Shown in pieces: positions 26,347 through 37,527 of a DNA stretch of 54,398 nt (positions are counted from its first letter, which is position 1; each line of letters opens with the position of its first letter). The notes under the pieces were generated by a model, which was not told where the DNA came from, searched no databases, and saw only the letters and a program-made list of their open reading frames with translations. The DNA lies in assembly GCF_020852195.1 (NCBI RefSeq), contig NZ_JADZBI010000127.1:1-54398 (forward strand), in the 5' to 3' direction. Source of the DNA: Hyphomicrobium sp. (lineage in GTDB: Bacteria; Pseudomonadota; Alphaproteobacteria; Rhizobiales; Hyphomicrobiaceae). Made by a program: the position numbers and the translations under genes.

Positions 26347-27060
26347 GTGGATCCGGCAGACGGCAAATCCGAAGCATGGCACTCCCTCGAGATCCGCTCG
26401 TTCGGGCGGCGCCGGGGACGCAAGCTCAGTGCGCGCCAGGAGCGGCTGCTCGCCGAGCTGCTGCCGCGCGTCGGCGTCGACCTTTCGCAGCCGTCGCCCT
26501 CCAATCTCGCCAGCCTGTTTCCGCCGGGCACGTCTGCCGTGTGGCTCGAGATCGGATTCGGCGGCGCGGAGCATCTCATGTGGCAGGCGCGCGAGAACCT
26601 CGGCGTGGGCCTGATCGGATGCGAGCCGTTCGAGGAAGGCGTGGTCAAGGCGCTGGCCGCGATCGAGGACGGCGGGCTTGGCAATGTGCGGCTGCATTGC
26701 GACGACGTGCGCCCGCTCATCCGGTGGCTGCCGGAGCGGTCCGTCTCGCGCGTGTTCATGCTCTTCCCCGATCCTTGGCCCAAGAAACGCCACCAGAAAC
26801 GGCGTTTGTTCTCGGTCGACCTTCTCAACCTCCTGGCGCGGGTGATGGTGCCGGGGGCGGAGCTCAGGCTCGCGACGGACATCGGTGACTATGCGCGCAC
26901 TGCGCTCAGGGCGGTGGCGCAGACGCCTGCGTTCCGCTGGACGGCGGAGGGGCCGGCCGATTGGCGGGTGCGCCCGCCCGACTGGCCCGAGACGCGCTAC
27001 GAGGCAAAGGCCGGCCGGGAGGGGCGGCGCTGCTATTTCTTTCGGTTTATCCGAGGCTAG
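26347..27060 (+). CDS. trmB: tRNA (guanine-N7)-methyltransferase TrmB
   Basis: This 237-residue class I methyltransferase makes m7G46 in tRNA. It shows the SAM motif L-E-I-G-F-G-G-A-E-H and the family motif F-P-D-P-W-P-K-K-R-H-Q-K-R-R. A GTG start at 26347 is used; an upstream in-frame start at 26297 would run into the palindromic repeat. It follows metK as in other Hyphomicrobiales. Confidence 0.94.
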   Translation: MDPADGKSEAWHSLEIRSFGRRRGRKLSARQERLLAELLPRVGVDLSQPSPSNLASLFPPGTSAVWLEIGFGGAEHLMWQARENLGVGLIGCEPFEEGVVKALAAIEDGGLGNVRLHCDDVRPLIRWLPERSVSRVFMLFPDPWPKKRHQKRRLFSVDLLNLLARVMVPGAELRLATDIGDYARTALRAVAQTPAFRWTAEGPADWRVRPPDWPETRYEAKAGREGRRCYFFRFIRG

Positions 27061-27193
27061 GCCCGGTCGCTGTGCGTTTCGCAAGCTTTGCCGGCGGGCT
27101 CGGCAGCCGCGCGGTGAAAAACCGAGCAAATACGCTTGCCAGGACTGTCACAGTCACGTATTGTTCGTTTGCTCATGATCATCTCAACTCTGA

Positions 27194-27227
27194 GAGTGGG
27201 CCCCTCAAGGGCTCGCTCTTTTTGTTT
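27194..27227 (+). terminator. Leader hairpin with T-tract before rimP
   Basis: A 10-bp stem (27194-27203 with 27209-27218, two G-U pairs) and a 5-nt loop are followed by TTTTTGTTTT. It lies 134 bases after trmB and 35 bases before rimP. It may end trmB transcription, or act as an attenuator in the leader of the rimP-nusA-infB operon, which is leader-controlled in E. coli. Confidence 0.7.
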
Positions 27228-27261
27228 TGGCAGCCGGAACGGCCGCCGGAAACAAATCGGC

Positions 27262-27888
27262 ATGCAAAGCGCGAACGAGGTTGCCCCGGGCGACCGCTTC
27301 ATCCAGGAGACCGGTCTTGCATCGGATGTCGCCCAGCTCGTCGAGCCGGTGCTCGACGGTCTTGGATTTCGGCTCGTGCGTATCGAAATATCGGGGCGGG
27401 ACGGCAAGACGGTGCAGATCATGGCCGAGCGGCCGGACGGCTCGATGACCATCGACGACTGCGAGCAGGTGTCGAAGGCCGTTTCGCCGGTGCTCGACGT
27501 GGCGGACGTCGTGGCCGACAGCTATCGGCTCGAGGTATCGTCGCCGGGGATCGACCGGCCGCTGGTCAGGCCCTCCGATTTCGTGGATTGGGCCGGCTCG
27601 GAGGCGAAGATCGAGCTCAAGGCGCCCATCGACGGGCGGCGCCGCTTTCGCGGGCGCCTCGAAGGCTTTGAAGACGGCGAGGTGCTGATCGAGGCCGATC
27701 TCGGCGAGGACGGCCACAAGATCATCGGGCTCGCCGTGGCGCTGATCGCCAGCGCGCGGCTCGTGCTGACGGACGAGCTCATTCGAGAAGCCTTGAGCCG
27801 GGCCAAGGCCAAGGGCAAAGGACAGCTCGGGGACGGCGCGGAAGCCGATCCCGAGGATTTGAAGACCGACGACGTGGAGGGTCTCTGA
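27262..27888 (+). CDS. rimP: Ribosome maturation factor RimP
   Basis: This protein of about 208 residues is needed for 30S subunit maturation. It has two domains: the N-terminal alpha/beta domain ([15 protein letters not shown]) and the C-terminal SH3-like domain, with the family motif [14 protein letters not shown]. The ATG at 27262 lies just after the leader hairpin. The C-terminus has an acidic tail. nusA begins 2 bases after its stop. Confidence 0.94.
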   Translation: MQSANEVAPGDRFIQETGLASDVAQLVEPVLDGLGFRLVRIEISGRDGKTVQIMAERPDGSMTIDDCEQVSKAVSPVLDVADVVADSYRLEVSSPGIDRPLVRPSDFVDWAGSEAKIELKAPIDGRRRFRGRLEGFEDGEVLIEADLGEDGHKIIGLAVALIASARLVLTDELIREALSRAKAKGKGQLGDGAEADPEDLKTDDVEGL

Positions 27889-27890
27889 CG

Positions 27891-29543
27891 ATGGCAGGCG
27901 TAGCAGGCATCAGCGCCAACAGGCTCGAGCTTCTGCAGATTGCAGATGCCGTCGCGCGCGAGAAAACGATCGACCGCAAGATCGTCATCCAGGCCAGGGA
28001 GGACGCGATCCAGACGGCCGCGAAGTCGCGCTACGGAGCCGAGAACGATATCCGCTGCGAGATCGATCCCAAGACGGGCGAGACGCGGCTCTCGCGCGTG
28101 CTGGCTGTGGTCGATGAGGTCGAGAACGAGGCCACGCAGATCACGGTCGAGGATGCCAAGCGCCGCAACGCCGACGCCAAGGTCGGCGACCTCATCGCGG
28201 AGGCGCTGCCGCCCTTGGACTTCGGCCGCGTCGCCGCGCAGAATGCCAAGCAGGTGATCGTACAGAAGGTGCGCGAGGCGGAGCGCGACCGGCAGTTCGG
28301 CGAATACAAGGATCGCGTCGGCGAGATCGTGAACGGCACGGTGAAGCGCGCCGAGTACGGCAATGTCATCGTCGACCTGGGGCGTGCCGAGGGCATCATC
28401 CGGCGCGACGAGATGATCCCGCGCGAGAATGTGCGCTACGGCGATCGCATCCGCGCCTACATCTACGACGTGCGCCGCGAGCAGCGCGGCCCGCAAATCT
28501 TCCTCTCTCGCGCCAGGCCCGAGTTCATGAGCAAGCTATTCGCGCAGGAGGTGCCGGAGATCTACGACGGCGTCGTCGAGATCAAGTCGGTGGCGCGCGA
28601 TCCGGGGTCCCGCGCTAAGATCGCGGTGATCAGCCGCGACAGCTCGATCGATCCGGTGGGTGCGTGCGTCGGCATGCGCGGCGCTCGCGTGCAGGCCGTG
28701 GTCAACGAGCTGCAGGGCGAGAAGGTCGACATCATCCAGTGGAATCCGGATGCGGCGAGCTTCATCGTCAATGCGCTGGCGCCGGCGGAGGTTTCCAAGG
28801 TCGTGCTCGATGAGGACTCGAACCGCATCGAAGTCGTTGTGCCCGAGAGCCAGCTCTCGCTCGCCATCGGCCGGCGCGGCCAGAACGTGCGCCTCGCCTC
28901 GCAGCTCACCGGCTGGGACATCGACATCCTGACCGAGCAGGAGGAGAGCGAGCGGCGCCAGAAGGAGTTCGCGGAGCGCAGCCAGGTGTTCATGGATTCG
29001 CTCGACGTGGACGAGGTGATCGCGCAGCTTCTGGTCACCGAGGGCTTTGCCTCGGTCGAGGAGGTCGCCTACGTCGATCTCTCGGAGATCGCGCATATCG
29101 AGGGCTTCGACGAGAATACGGCGAGCGAGATCCAGACGCGAGCGCGCGAATACCTCGAGAAGATCGAGGCGGAGCGCGATGCGCGCCGGCGTGAGCTCGG
29201 TGTCTCCGACGATCTCACGAAGGTCGAGGGCGTGACGACGGCGATGTTGGTCGCGTTCGGCGAGCACGGAATCAAGACGCTCGAGGATCTTGCGGACTGC
29301 GCCACCGACGATCTCGTCGGGTGGACCGAGCGGTCGAAGGACAAGGACGTGGAGCCGGTGCGCCACAAAGGCGTGCTCGAAGGCTTCGAAGTGGGCCGCA
29401 AGGAGGCCGAGGACCTGATCATGGCGGCGCGCGTGCTCGCCGGGTGGATCACGGCCGAGGACCTTGCGCCGCCGCCCGAGGAGGATGCCGAGCCCGAGGC
29501 CGCAGAGGGCTCGGATGTTTCGGCGCCGGCGTCGGAAGCTTAA
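27891..29543 (+). CDS. nusA: Transcription termination/antitermination factor NusA
   Basis: This 550-residue protein binds RNA polymerase and nascent RNA. In order: N-terminal RNAP-binding domain (to about 125), S1 domain (about 140-205, [15 protein letters not shown]), two KH domains ([11 protein letters not shown] and [11 protein letters not shown]), then two helical acidic repeats and an Asp/Glu/Ala-rich tail. The length is normal for alphaproteobacteria. Confidence 0.97.
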   Translation: MAGVAGISANRLELLQIADAVAREKTIDRKIVIQAREDAIQTAAKSRYGAENDIRCEIDPKTGETRLSRVLAVVDEVENEATQITVEDAKRRNADAKVGDLIAEALPPLDFGRVAAQNAKQVIVQKVREAERDRQFGEYKDRVGEIVNGTVKRAEYGNVIVDLGRAEGIIRRDEMIPRENVRYGDRIRAYIYDVRREQRGPQIFLSRARPEFMSKLFAQEVPEIYDGVVEIKSVARDPGSRAKIAVISRDSSIDPVGACVGMRGARVQAVVNELQGEKVDIIQWNPDAASFIVNALAPAEVSKVVLDEDSNRIEVVVPESQLSLAIGRRGQNVRLASQLTGWDIDILTEQEESERRQKEFAERSQVFMDSLDVDEVIAQLLVTEGFASVEEVAYVDLSEIAHIEGFDENTASEIQTRAREYLEKIEAERDARRRELGVSDDLTKVEGVTTAMLVAFGEHGIKTLEDLADCATDDLVGWTERSKDKDVEPVRHKGVLEGFEVGRKEAEDLIMAARVLAGWITAEDLAPPPEEDAEPEAAEGSDVSAPASEA

Positions 29544-29585
29544 GGCCGTGACGCTGCGTGAAAGAGCTTTGGAGGTTTCGAGGCA

Positions 29586-30278
29586 TTGGCTGACCGCCGC
29601 AAGCCGTTCGATGACGCCGAGCTTGCCGCCGACACCGGCGGCAAGCGTCTCTGCGCGGCTACGCGGGAGGCGCTGGACCCTGCCTGCCTGATCCGCTTCG
29701 TCGCCGATCCGGGCGGCGTCATCGTGCCGGACCTCGCCAGGCGGCTGCCGGGGCGCGGCGTCTGGGTCAAGGCGGAAAAGTCCGTGGTCGCCCAGGCCGT
29801 CCGCGCCAACGTCTTTGCCAGGAGCCTCAAGCGGGCCGTCAAGGCCGATCCCGCGCTTCCCGAGCAGGTCGAACGGTTGATCGAGAAGCGCGTACTCGAA
29901 GCCCTGGCGCTGGCCAACAAGGCCGGGCTCGTGACGGCGGGGTTTCAGCAGGTCGACGCGCTGATCGAGACGGGCGCGGCCGTGGTGCTGGTCCAGGCCG
30001 CCGACGCAGCAGAGAGCGGCCGCGAGAAGCTCGCCAGAAAATTTGCTGCAGTTGCACGTGCCAGGGGGCGTGAGCAGGCCCTGGTAACCAGTCTATCTAC
30101 AGAACAATTGAGCTTGGCCATGGGGCGGTCAAATGTGGTACATGCTGCCCTCATACATGGCGGAGCCGCCGAGCGGTTCATGCTAGAGGCCGAGCGGCTC
30201 GACCGCTATCGGTCGGGCTCCGCTGCTTCCGGTGGGACACCCAACGGGCCGGAAAGTGCTCAAGATCTAGAGGTTTAA
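29586..30278 (+). CDS. RNA-binding protein, YlxR (DUF448) plus L7Ae-like domains
   Basis: This 230-residue protein has a YlxR-type N-terminal domain (R-L-C-A-A-T-R-E and L-P-G-R-G-V-W-V) and a C-terminal L7Ae/L30e-like domain with [11 protein letters not shown]. Such fusions sit between nusA and infB in alphaproteobacteria. A role in ribosome assembly or as an RNA-polymerase/RNase P accessory is inferred from YlxR work elsewhere. The start is TTG 29586 with GGAGG about 10 bases upstream. Confidence 0.88.
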   Translation: MADRRKPFDDAELAADTGGKRLCAATREALDPACLIRFVADPGGVIVPDLARRLPGRGVWVKAEKSVVAQAVRANVFARSLKRAVKADPALPEQVERLIEKRVLEALALANKAGLVTAGFQQVDALIETGAAVVLVQAADAAESGREKLARKFAAVARARGREQALVTSLSTEQLSLAMGRSNVVHAALIHGGAAERFMLEAERLDRYRSGSAASGGTPNGPESAQDLEV

Positions 30279-30288
30279 CGGATATCGC

Positions 30289-32985
30289 ATGAGCGAAACC
30301 AAGGATACTGCCGACAAGACGTTGACCGGGGGCGGTCGCAAGCCGCTCTCGCTCCAGCGCACCGTTGAATCGGGCCACGTCCGGCAGAGCTTCAGTCATG
30401 GGCGCTCGAAGTCCGTCGTGGTGGAGAAGCGCAAGACGCGCAAGCTCACGGCTCCGGGAGCACCGGCCGAGGCGGCCCCTGCGATGGCTGCGCCGAAGGT
30501 CGAGACGAAGGCGCCCGCCAAAGCGCCGGTTCGCACCGAGACGCGCTCCGAGCCCGGCAAGGCCGATCTTCTGCGGCCGGAAGAGCGCGATGCCCGCATG
30601 CGCGCATTGGCCAACGCGCGCCGCCAGGCGATCGAGGACGCGGAACGGGCCGATCAGCAGCGCGAAGCCAGTGCCGCCGCGCCGGCGGATGCGCCTGCGG
30701 CAGCGGCCTCCGCTGGGCCTGCGGCCGAGCCTGCTCCTTCGCCGGCTGCGGCTGAAGCCACGCGGCCGGCGCCGGTTGCCGAGCGCCCTCACGCGCGTCC
30801 GGCTTCCGACGGCGCTGCCGTGCGTCCTGGTGGCGCACGCCGCCCGCCAGCCAGCCTCGATACGCGGTTTGCGCCGCGCGAAGGCGGACGTCCGAAGCAG
30901 ATCGAACTGCCCCGTCCGGCGGGTGCTCCTCCGGCCGCCGACCGCGGTACCGGCGAGGTGACCAAGATCGTCAAGGAGGTACGCGCGCGCCCGGCGGCCG
31001 TGGAGACGTCGGACGACGAGGAGAGCCGCGCCATCAAGCGTGGCGGCAAGCTCGTGCGCGTGCCGGTCAAGGCGCCGGTCACCGACGAGAAGCGCGAGCG
31101 CGGCAAGCTCACCATCAACAACGCGCTCGACGAGCAGCAGCGCGAGCGGTCGCTGGCGTCCCTCAAGCGCAAGCGCGAGCGCGAGAAGCTGAAGGCGATG
31201 GGAATCCAGCAGCCGCGCGACAAGATCGTGCGCGAGGTGGTCATTCCCGAGGCCATCACCATCCAGGAGCTTTCCAACCGCATGACGGAGCGGGCCGTCG
31301 ACCTCATCAAGTTCCTGATGAAGGAAGGCGCCATGCACAAGATCACCGACGTGATCGATGCGGACACGGCGGAGTTGATCGTCACCGAGTTCGGCCACAC
31401 GGCGAAGCGCGTTTCCGAGGCCGACGTCGAGTCCGGGTTCATCGGCGAGAAGGACGCCGAGGCCGAGCAGCGGCCGCGCGCGCCGGTGGTCACCATCATG
31501 GGCCACGTCGATCACGGCAAGACGTCGCTGCTGGACGCCATCCGCAAAACCAACGTGGTGTCGGGCGAAGCCGGCGGCATCACGCAGCACATCGGTGCCT
31601 ATCAGGTGACGACGCCGTCGGGCTCGAAGGTGACGTTCATCGACACGCCGGGCCACGCCGCGTTCACCGCCATGCGTGCCCGCGGCGCGAAGGTGACGGA
31701 CATCGTGGTGCTCGTGGTGGCGGCCGACGACGGCGTGATGCCGCAGACGGTCGAGGCGATCAATCACGCCAAAGCGGCGAACGTGCCGATCATCGTCGCC
31801 ATCAACAAGATCGACAAGCCGCAGGCGGACCCGAAGCGGGTGCAGACCGATTTGCTCTCGCACGAGATCGTTGTCGAGAGCATGGGCGGCGAGACGCTCG
31901 AGGTGCCGGTCTCGGCGCTGAAGGGCACCAACCTCGACAAGCTGCTCGAGACGATCCAACTGCAGGCCGAGGTTCTCGACCTCAAGGCCAATCCGGACCG
32001 GTCGGCGGAGGGCATCGTCATCGAGGCGAAGCTCGAGCGCGGGCGCGGCCCGGTGGGCACGGTGCTGGTGCAGCGCGGCACGCTGCATGTGGGCGACATC
32101 GTCGTTGCCGGCATGGCGTGGGGCCGCGTACGCGCCCTTATCGATGACCAGGGGAAGAACGTGGCGGAGGCCGGTCCCTCGGTGCCGGTCGAGGTGCTGG
32201 GCTTCGACTCGGCACCGGAAGCGGGCGACCAGATCGCTGTTGTCGAGAACGAGCAGCGGGCCCGCGAGATCACCGACTACCGCATCAGGAAGCGCCGCGA
32301 GACGCTGGGCTCGGCAGGCACGCCGCGCACGCTCGAGCAAATGATGCAGACGCTGAAGGACGCTGCGGGCAAAAAGGACTTCACGCTTCTCATCAAGGGT
32401 GACGTCCAGGGCTCCGTCGAGGCCATCCAGGGCGCATTGAAGAAGCTCGGGACGGACGAGGTCGAGGCGCGGGTCGTGCATTCGGGCGTCGGCGGCATCA
32501 CGGAATCCGATGTGGCGCTGGCCGGAGCATCGAAAGCGGTTGTCGTCGGCTTCAACGTGCGTGCCAACGCGCAGGCGAAGCAGGCGGCGGACGCTCAGGG
32601 CATTGAGATCCGCTACTACAGCATCATCTACGATCTCGTGGATGACGTGAAGGCAGCCATGTCGGGCCTGCTGGCGCCGACCGTACGCGAGAACTTCCTC
32701 GGCTACGCGACGATCAAGCAGGTGTTCAACATCTCGAATGTCGGCAAGGTCGCGGGCTGCGTGGTGACGGACGGCAAGGTCGAGCGGGGCGCCAAGGTGC
32801 GGCTCCTGCGCGACAAGGTCGTCATTCACGAGGGTACGCTCTCGATGCTCAAGCGCTTCAAGGACGATGTCAAAGAAGTGCCAGCCGGACAGGAGTGCGG
32901 CATGGCGTTCGCCAACTACCAGGACATCCGCGAAGGCGACGAGATCGAGTGCTTCCAGGTGGAGACGATCCAAAGGAGTCTCTAA
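30289..32985 (+). CDS. infB: Translation initiation factor IF-2
   Basis: This 898-residue GTPase brings fMet-tRNA to the 30S subunit. It has an IF2_assoc N-terminus, a long Ala/Pro/Arg/Glu linker (about 70-250), IF2_N, and the G domain: G1 G-H-V-D-H-G-K-T-S from residue 405, G3 D-T-P-G-H-A-A-F, G4 N-K-I-D. Domains II, III and IV follow. It starts 10 bases after the ylxR-like gene. Confidence 0.97.
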   Translation: MSETKDTADKTLTGGGRKPLSLQRTVESGHVRQSFSHGRSKSVVVEKRKTRKLTAPGAPAEAAPAMAAPKVETKAPAKAPVRTETRSEPGKADLLRPEERDARMRALANARRQAIEDAERADQQREASAAAPADAPAAAASAGPAAEPAPSPAAAEATRPAPVAERPHARPASDGAAVRPGGARRPPASLDTRFAPREGGRPKQIELPRPAGAPPAADRGTGEVTKIVKEVRARPAAVETSDDEESRAIKRGGKLVRVPVKAPVTDEKRERGKLTINNALDEQQRERSLASLKRKREREKLKAMGIQQPRDKIVREVVIPEAITIQELSNRMTERAVDLIKFLMKEGAMHKITDVIDADTAELIVTEFGHTAKRVSEADVESGFIGEKDAEAEQRPRAPVVTIMGHVDHGKTSLLDAIRKTNVVSGEAGGITQHIGAYQVTTPSGSKVTFIDTPGHAAFTAMRARGAKVTDIVVLVVAADDGVMPQTVEAINHAKAANVPIIVAINKIDKPQADPKRVQTDLLSHEIVVESMGGETLEVPVSALKGTNLDKLLETIQLQAEVLDLKANPDRSAEGIVIEAKLERGRGPVGTVLVQRGTLHVGDIVVAGMAWGRVRALIDDQGKNVAEAGPSVPVEVLGFDSAPEAGDQIAVVENEQRAREITDYRIRKRRETLGSAGTPRTLEQMMQTLKDAAGKKDFTLLIKGDVQGSVEAIQGALKKLGTDEVEARVVHSGVGGITESDVALAGASKAVVVGFNVRANAQAKQAADAQGIEIRYYSIIYDLVDDVKAAMSGLLAPTVRENFLGYATIKQVFNISNVGKVAGCVVTDGKVERGAKVRLLRDKVVIHEGTLSMLKRFKDDVKEVPAGQECGMAFANYQDIREGDEIECFQVETIQRSL

Positions 32986-33144
32986 GCGCTCACGGGCGCT
33001 GATACCGTTCGCCAAGAGGCGAACGGGGCGCCCTCCGCGGGGGCGCGGCTTGCCGCGGGTCGCTTTGCTCCCCGGCTGCTACGCAGCCGAGTTCCGTTCC
33101 CCTTCGAGGCGTTGGCCTCGTGCCGGTCCGATCCCGGTAGGATC
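32985..33144 (+). repeat. Run of seven short perfect hairpins between infB and rbfA
   Basis: Perfect inverted repeats follow one another: 32985-33000 (5 bp), 33005-33026 (9 bp), 33028-33046 (6 bp), 33044-33057 (overlapping the last), 33073-33089 (7 bp), 33105-33120 (6 bp) and 33130-33144 (5 bp). Loops are 3-7 nt for most. None has a T-tract. They occupy almost the whole 167-nt gap and would be in the rbfA leader. Confidence 0.65.
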
Positions 33145-33152
33145 AAGACAAG

Positions 33153-33551
33153 ATGTCCAGAAAGAAATCCCATCAGGCGAAGGGGCCGTCGCAGCGGCAG
33201 TTGCGCGTTGGCGAGCTGATCCGTCACAAGCTCGCTGAGATGCTGGCGCGCGGCGAGATCTACGACGACGTTCTCGCGTCGCATGTGGTGACGATCTCGG
33301 AGGTGCGCATGTCGCCGGACCTTCGAGTGGCAACGGCCTACGTGATGCCGCTCGGCGGCAAGGACACCGAGATCGTGCTCGCGGCGCTGATGCGCAACAG
33401 CAAGTTCATTCGCGGCGAGGTCTCGCATGCGGTCGACCTCCGCGTTGCACCCGAGGTTCGCTTCCGCGAGGACGAGACGTTCGAGGAGGTTTCGCGCATC
33501 GACCGGCTGCTCCACAGCGAGAAGGTGCGCCGCGACGTGGAGAAGGGGTGA
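33153..33551 (+). CDS. rbfA: Ribosome-binding factor A
   Basis: This 132-residue KH-type protein assists 16S rRNA 5' end maturation and, in E. coli, cold adaptation. It shows [15 protein letters not shown] and [13 protein letters not shown]. The ATG at 33153 is preceded only by a weak ribosome site. The leader is unusually rich in hairpins. Confidence 0.95.
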   Translation: MSRKKSHQAKGPSQRQLRVGELIRHKLAEMLARGEIYDDVLASHVVTISEVRMSPDLRVATAYVMPLGGKDTEIVLAALMRNSKFIRGEVSHAVDLRVAPEVRFREDETFEEVSRIDRLLHSEKVRRDVEKG

Positions 33552-33653
33552 GGGTCAGCGCGGGCCACCGCCTCCTGTCATCCCGGCCGAGGAGCTCTTG
33601 CACCCGAGAGCGGGGGCGACGGAGCGGTTGGCTGTAAGTCCAGAAAGATCAAG

Positions 33654-34568
33654 ATGGCACGACGCAAGAAAGGCAATCCGGTTCATGGCTGGCTGGTGCT
33701 CGACAAGCCGTTCGAGATGACGTCCACGCGCGCGGTCGGCATCCTGAAGCGGCTCTACTTCGCGCAGAAGGTCGGTCATGCCGGCACGCTCGATCCGCTG
33801 GCCACCGGTATCCTGCCGATCGCTTTCGGTGAGGCGACGAAGACGGTGCCGTTCGCGGTCGAGGGGGAGAAGGTCTATCGCTTCACGGTGCGCTGGGGTG
33901 CGGAGACCGCGACCGACGACGCGGAAGGCGAGGTGGTGGCAACAGGCGATGGCCGGCCGACCGTTGCCGACATCGAGGCGCTCCTGCCGCAGTTCATCGG
34001 CGAGATCCTGCAGGTTCCCCCTCAGTTTTCCGCTGTCAAAGTGGATGGTGAGCGGGCCTACGCGCTGGCGCGCGACGGTGAGGACGTTGTGCTCGAAGCG
34101 CGGCCGGTGGTGATCGACGAATTGCGCCTCATCGACGTGCCGGATGCCGACACGGCCATGTTCGAGGCACGCTGCGGCAGGGGAACCTATGTGCGCGCCA
34201 TTGCGCGCGACATGGGCCGTGCGCTCGGCTGTCGTGGACATGTGATCGCACTGAGACGAACCCGCGTGGGGCCGTTCAGCGAGGACGAGGCCGTGGGTCT
34301 CGGCGAGATCGAGGATGCGGCCAAGGCGGGAGAGGATCTCACGTCGTTCCTGCAGCCGGTCGAGACGGCGCTGGGCGATATTCTTGAGCTCAACGTCAGC
34401 CCGTCGGACGCGGCCGACCTCGCGCAGGGGCGCAGCATCCTGATCCGCGGGCGCGACGCGCCCATACTGGGTGGCGCCGCCTATGCCATGTCCAAGGGCC
34501 GGATCGTGGCGCTGGGCGAGATCGAGAAGGGCGCCCTGCACCCGACGCGGGTGTTCAATTTTGGGTAG
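33654..34568 (+). CDS. truB: tRNA pseudouridine(55) synthase TruB
   Basis: This 304-residue enzyme isomerises U55 in the T-loop of tRNAs. The catalytic Asp is in G-H-A-G-T-L-D-P-L-A-T-G. K-V-D-G-E-R-A-Y and G-T-Y-V-R-A-I-A-R-D are also present. The length is normal. It lies between rbfA and rpsO as in most proteobacteria; a fragment of the ATCCCGGCCG repeat core lies in the gap before it near 33580. Confidence 0.96.
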   Translation: MARRKKGNPVHGWLVLDKPFEMTSTRAVGILKRLYFAQKVGHAGTLDPLATGILPIAFGEATKTVPFAVEGEKVYRFTVRWGAETATDDAEGEVVATGDGRPTVADIEALLPQFIGEILQVPPQFSAVKVDGERAYALARDGEDVVLEARPVVIDELRLIDVPDADTAMFEARCGRGTYVRAIARDMGRALGCRGHVIALRRTRVGPFSEDEAVGLGEIEDAAKAGEDLTSFLQPVETALGDILELNVSPSDAADLAQGRSILIRGRDAPILGGAAYAMSKGRIVALGEIEKGALHPTRVFNFG

Positions 34569-34684
34569 ATGTCGGGCCGGGCGCTTCGCCTGCGGGGCTG
34601 CTTGCTCGGGCGTGCCTCCGGCACGGATGCAACTCTTTGATCGCATTAATGTAATTTTTCGCTCGCGCCGCCCTTGTGAATGTG

Positions 34685-34690
34685 TATAAA
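34685..34690 (+). promoter_or_regulatory. Possible -10 element of rpsO
   Basis: TATAAA stands in an AT-rich pocket (34640-34690) of the 258-nt truB–rpsO gap, leaving a leader of about 130 nt before rpsO. No convincing -35 is spaced correctly. The leader may hold the S15 autoregulatory fold known in other bacteria; I cannot outline it. Confidence 0.3.
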
Positions 34691-34826
34691 GCGCCATTCC
34701 GTTCGCGCCCTCGCGGTGCGGACGGTGTTTTCGTTTGCGACCTGGCTGGACGACATCCCGGCCATGGCCGTTCCTGGCCGGCCCGCCACTCGCGCGGCTG
34801 GCCCTCCAACCTCAAAGGAGGACCCG

Positions 34827-35096
34827 ATGTCGCTTACGACGGAAGCCAAGTCCAAGCTCATCAAGGACAATGCCACCAAGGCGAACGATACCGGCTCGCC
34901 AGAGGTGCAGGTCGCGATCCTCACCGAGCGCATCAACGGCCTCACCGAGCATTTCAAGACGCACAAGAAGGACAATCACTCGCGTCGCGGCCTGCTCAAA
35001 ATGGTCAGCCAGCGCCGTCAGCTTCTGGACTACGTGAAGCGCAAGGACGAAGCGCGCTACCAGAAGATCATCGAGAAGCTCGGAATCCGCCGCTAA
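34827..35096 (+). CDS. rpsO: 30S ribosomal protein S15
   Basis: This 89-residue primary rRNA-binding protein is recognised over its full length: [15 protein letters not shown], then the H[10 protein letters not shown] motif that binds 16S rRNA. AAAGGAGG (34814-34821) sits just before the ATG and decides the start against an in-frame ATG at 34680. Confidence 0.98.
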   Translation: MSLTTEAKSKLIKDNATKANDTGSPEVQVAILTERINGLTEHFKTHKKDNHSRRGLLKMVSQRRQLLDYVKRKDEARYQKIIEKLGIRR

Positions 35097-35167
35097 CGGG
35101 CGCCAGTCCCAGTTGGCGACGGCAAAGTTGTCCGGCTTCGGACCCTTGCGAATGTGAGGACAGACGG

Positions 35168-35198
35168 GGCGCCGCCGACCATTTGGGTTCGCGGCGCC
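35168..35198 (+). promoter_or_regulatory. Hairpin in the pnp leader
   Basis: An 8-bp GC stem GGCGCCGC/GCGGCGCC encloses a 15-nt loop between rpsO and pnp. In E. coli, RNase III cuts a pnp leader stem and PNPase represses its own mRNA; a similar use here is inferred from position only. There is no T-tract after it. Confidence 0.45.
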
Positions 35199-35267
35199 GC
35201 GGGCATTCGTGCTAAGGAAGCCGCGCATCAAAGAGACATGAAACAGAGATAGAACGAAAGAACGCAC

Positions 35268-37460
35268 ATGTTCGATATTCATCGCGTGGAAATTGAGTGG
35301 GGCGGACGCACGCTCAAGCTCGAAACCGGGCACATGGCCCGCCAGGCGGACGCCGCCGTCGATGCGCAATACGGCGAGACCAGCGTGCTGGCGACGGTCG
35401 TCGGCGCCAAGAGCCCGAAGCCGGGCATCGATTTCTTCCCGCTCACGGTCAACTATCAGGAGCGCACCTACGCCGCTGGCAAGATCCCTGGCGGCTACTT
35501 CAAGCGCGAGGGACGGCCCACCGAGAAGGAGACGCTGACCTCGCGCCTCATCGACCGCCCGATCCGCCCGCTGTTCGTCGAGGGCTTCAAGAACGAGGTG
35601 CAGGTCGTCGTCACCGTTCTCAGCCATGACCTTGAGAACGATCCGGAGATCGTCGGCATGGTCGCAGCCTCTGCCGCGCTGACGCTGTCGGGCCTGCCGT
35701 TCCTCGGACCCATCGGTGCCGCGCGCGTCGGCGTGATCGGCGGCGAGCCGGTGCTGAATCCGATGATCGACGAGATGGTCGAGAGCTCGCTCGATCTCGT
35801 CATCGCCGGCACGCATGACGCTGTGATGATGGTCGAGAGCGAGGCCAAGGAACTGCCCGAGGCGCTCATGCTCGAGACCGTGATGTTCGGCCACAAGCAC
35901 ATGCAGCCCGTCATCCAGGCCATCATCAAGCTCGCGGAGAAGGCGGCCAAGGAGCCGTGGGACATCCAGATCCCCGACAAGGACAAGTACAAATCCCAGG
36001 TTGCGGCCATCGCCGGAGATCTGCTCAAGACGGCCTTCTCGACCAGGGAGAAAGGGAAGCGTCAGGATCTCTGTGCGGAAGCCAAGAAGAAGGTTTTCGA
36101 GGGCATCGAGATCCCCGTTGACGATCCGGCCGAGAAGGTGCTGCTGACCGACGCCTTCAAGGCGCTCGAGATGGAGATCATGCGTGGCGACGTGCTCAAG
36201 ACGAAGCGGCGCATCGACGGCCGCGACCTCGAGACGGTGCGCCCGATCCTGTCGGAAGTGCACGTGCTGCCGCGTACGCACGGCTCGGCCCTGTTCACGC
36301 GCGGCGAGACGCAGGCGCTCGTCGTGGCCACGCTCGGCACGGGAGAGGACGAGCAGTACGTCGACAGCCTCGAGGGCACCAAGAAGGAGCGCTTTCTGCT
36401 CCACTACAATTTCCCGCCCTACTCGGTCGGCGAGACGGGCCGCATGGGCTCGCCGGGCCGGCGCGAGATCGGCCACGGCAAGCTTGCCTGGCGTGCCGTG
36501 CGCCCATTGCTGCCCAAGTCCGACGAGTTCCCTTACACGCTGCGCGTGGTGTCCGAGATCACCGAAAGCAACGGCTCGTCGTCGATGGCGACCGTCTGCG
36601 GCACGTCGCTCGCCCTCATGGACGCCGGCGTTCCGCTGAAGTCGCCGGTTGCCGGCATCGCCATGGGCCTCATCAAGGAGGGTGACGATTTCGCCGTGCT
36701 GTCCGACATCCTGGGCGACGAGGACCATCTCGGCGACATGGACTTCAAGGTGGCGGGCACGACCAACGGCGTCACTGCGCTACAGATGGACATCAAGATC
36801 ACCGGCATCACAGAGGAGATCATGAAGGTCGCCTTGGCGCAGGCGAATAAGGGGCGCCTGCATATCCTCGGCGAGATGGCGAAGGCGCTCACAGGCGCCC
36901 GCGAGGAGCTCGGCGAGTACGCACCGCGCATCGAGACGATCAAGATCCCGACCGATAAGATCCGCGAGGTGATCGGCTCGGGCGGCTCGGTGATCCGCTC
37001 CATCGTCGAGGAGAGCGGGGCCAAGATCGACATTGACGACGACGGCACGGTGAAGATCGCGTCTGCCAACCGCGAGAGCATCGAGAAGGCGCTGGCGCGC
37101 ATCAAGGGAATCACGTCCGAGCCCGAGGTCGGGCAGATCTACAAGGGCAAGGTCGTGAAGATCATGGAGTTCGGCGCGTTCGTGAACTTCTTCGGTGCCA
37201 AGGACGGTCTCGTGCACATCTCGCAGCTCACCCAGGGCCGTCCGCAGACGGTCGGCGAGGTGGTGAAGGAGGGCCAGGAGGTGTTCGTGAAGCTCCTGGG
37301 TTTCGACGATCGCGGCAAGGTGCGTCTGTCGATGAAGATCGTCGATCAGGCGACGGGTCAGGAGATCCCGCGTGCCGAGGGCGAGCCGGAGGAGGTGTTC
37401 TCGGCCGAGCGTCCGCCGCGGCGCGAGCGCGAGGGTGGTGGGCGCCGCCGCCGCGAATAG
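35268..37460 (+). CDS. pnp: Polyribonucleotide nucleotidyltransferase
   Basis: This 730-residue phosphorolytic 3'-5' exoribonuclease is a degradosome component. Two RNase PH domains are joined by a helical linker. A KH domain follows (I-G-S-G-G-S-V-I-R, about residues 567-620), then S1 ([13 protein letters not shown]), and a short Arg/Glu tail. Length and motif order are normal. A strong terminator follows. Confidence 0.97.
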   Translation: MFDIHRVEIEWGGRTLKLETGHMARQADAAVDAQYGETSVLATVVGAKSPKPGIDFFPLTVNYQERTYAAGKIPGGYFKREGRPTEKETLTSRLIDRPIRPLFVEGFKNEVQVVVTVLSHDLENDPEIVGMVAASAALTLSGLPFLGPIGAARVGVIGGEPVLNPMIDEMVESSLDLVIAGTHDAVMMVESEAKELPEALMLETVMFGHKHMQPVIQAIIKLAEKAAKEPWDIQIPDKDKYKSQVAAIAGDLLKTAFSTREKGKRQDLCAEAKKKVFEGIEIPVDDPAEKVLLTDAFKALEMEIMRGDVLKTKRRIDGRDLETVRPILSEVHVLPRTHGSALFTRGETQALVVATLGTGEDEQYVDSLEGTKKERFLLHYNFPPYSVGETGRMGSPGRREIGHGKLAWRAVRPLLPKSDEFPYTLRVVSEITESNGSSSMATVCGTSLALMDAGVPLKSPVAGIAMGLIKEGDDFAVLSDILGDEDHLGDMDFKVAGTTNGVTALQMDIKITGITEEIMKVALAQANKGRLHILGEMAKALTGAREELGEYAPRIETIKIPTDKIREVIGSGGSVIRSIVEESGAKIDIDDDGTVKIASANRESIEKALARIKGITSEPEVGQIYKGKVVKIMEFGAFVNFFGAKDGLVHISQLTQGRPQTVGEVVKEGQEVFVKLLGFDDRGKVRLSMKIVDQATGQEIPRAEGEPEEVFSAERPPRREREGGGRRRRE

Positions 37461-37477
37461 CCGGATTCGATAACATC

Positions 37478-37511
37478 AACGGCGGCGGCGAAATGCCCGC
37501 CGCCGTTTTTC
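37478..37511 (+). terminator. Intrinsic terminator after pnp
   Basis: An ACGGCGGCGG-type stem with a short AAAT-centred loop and its complement CCGCCGCCGT is followed by TTTT. It closes the translation-gene operon 18 bases after the pnp stop. Confidence 0.85.
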
Positions 37512-37527
37512 ATTGGGTCTTGTGCAA

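Noticed and set aside
30178-33015. A very long minus-strand open frame (945 codons) opposite infB
   Set aside because: It is the antisense shadow of infB in GC-rich DNA: Arg/Leu/His/Asp-rich, no family sequence, and codon-position bias set by the sense gene.
34812-36728. Long minus-strand frame opposite rpsO and pnp (638 codons)
   Set aside because: Same antisense effect. The sense genes rpsO and pnp are unmistakable.
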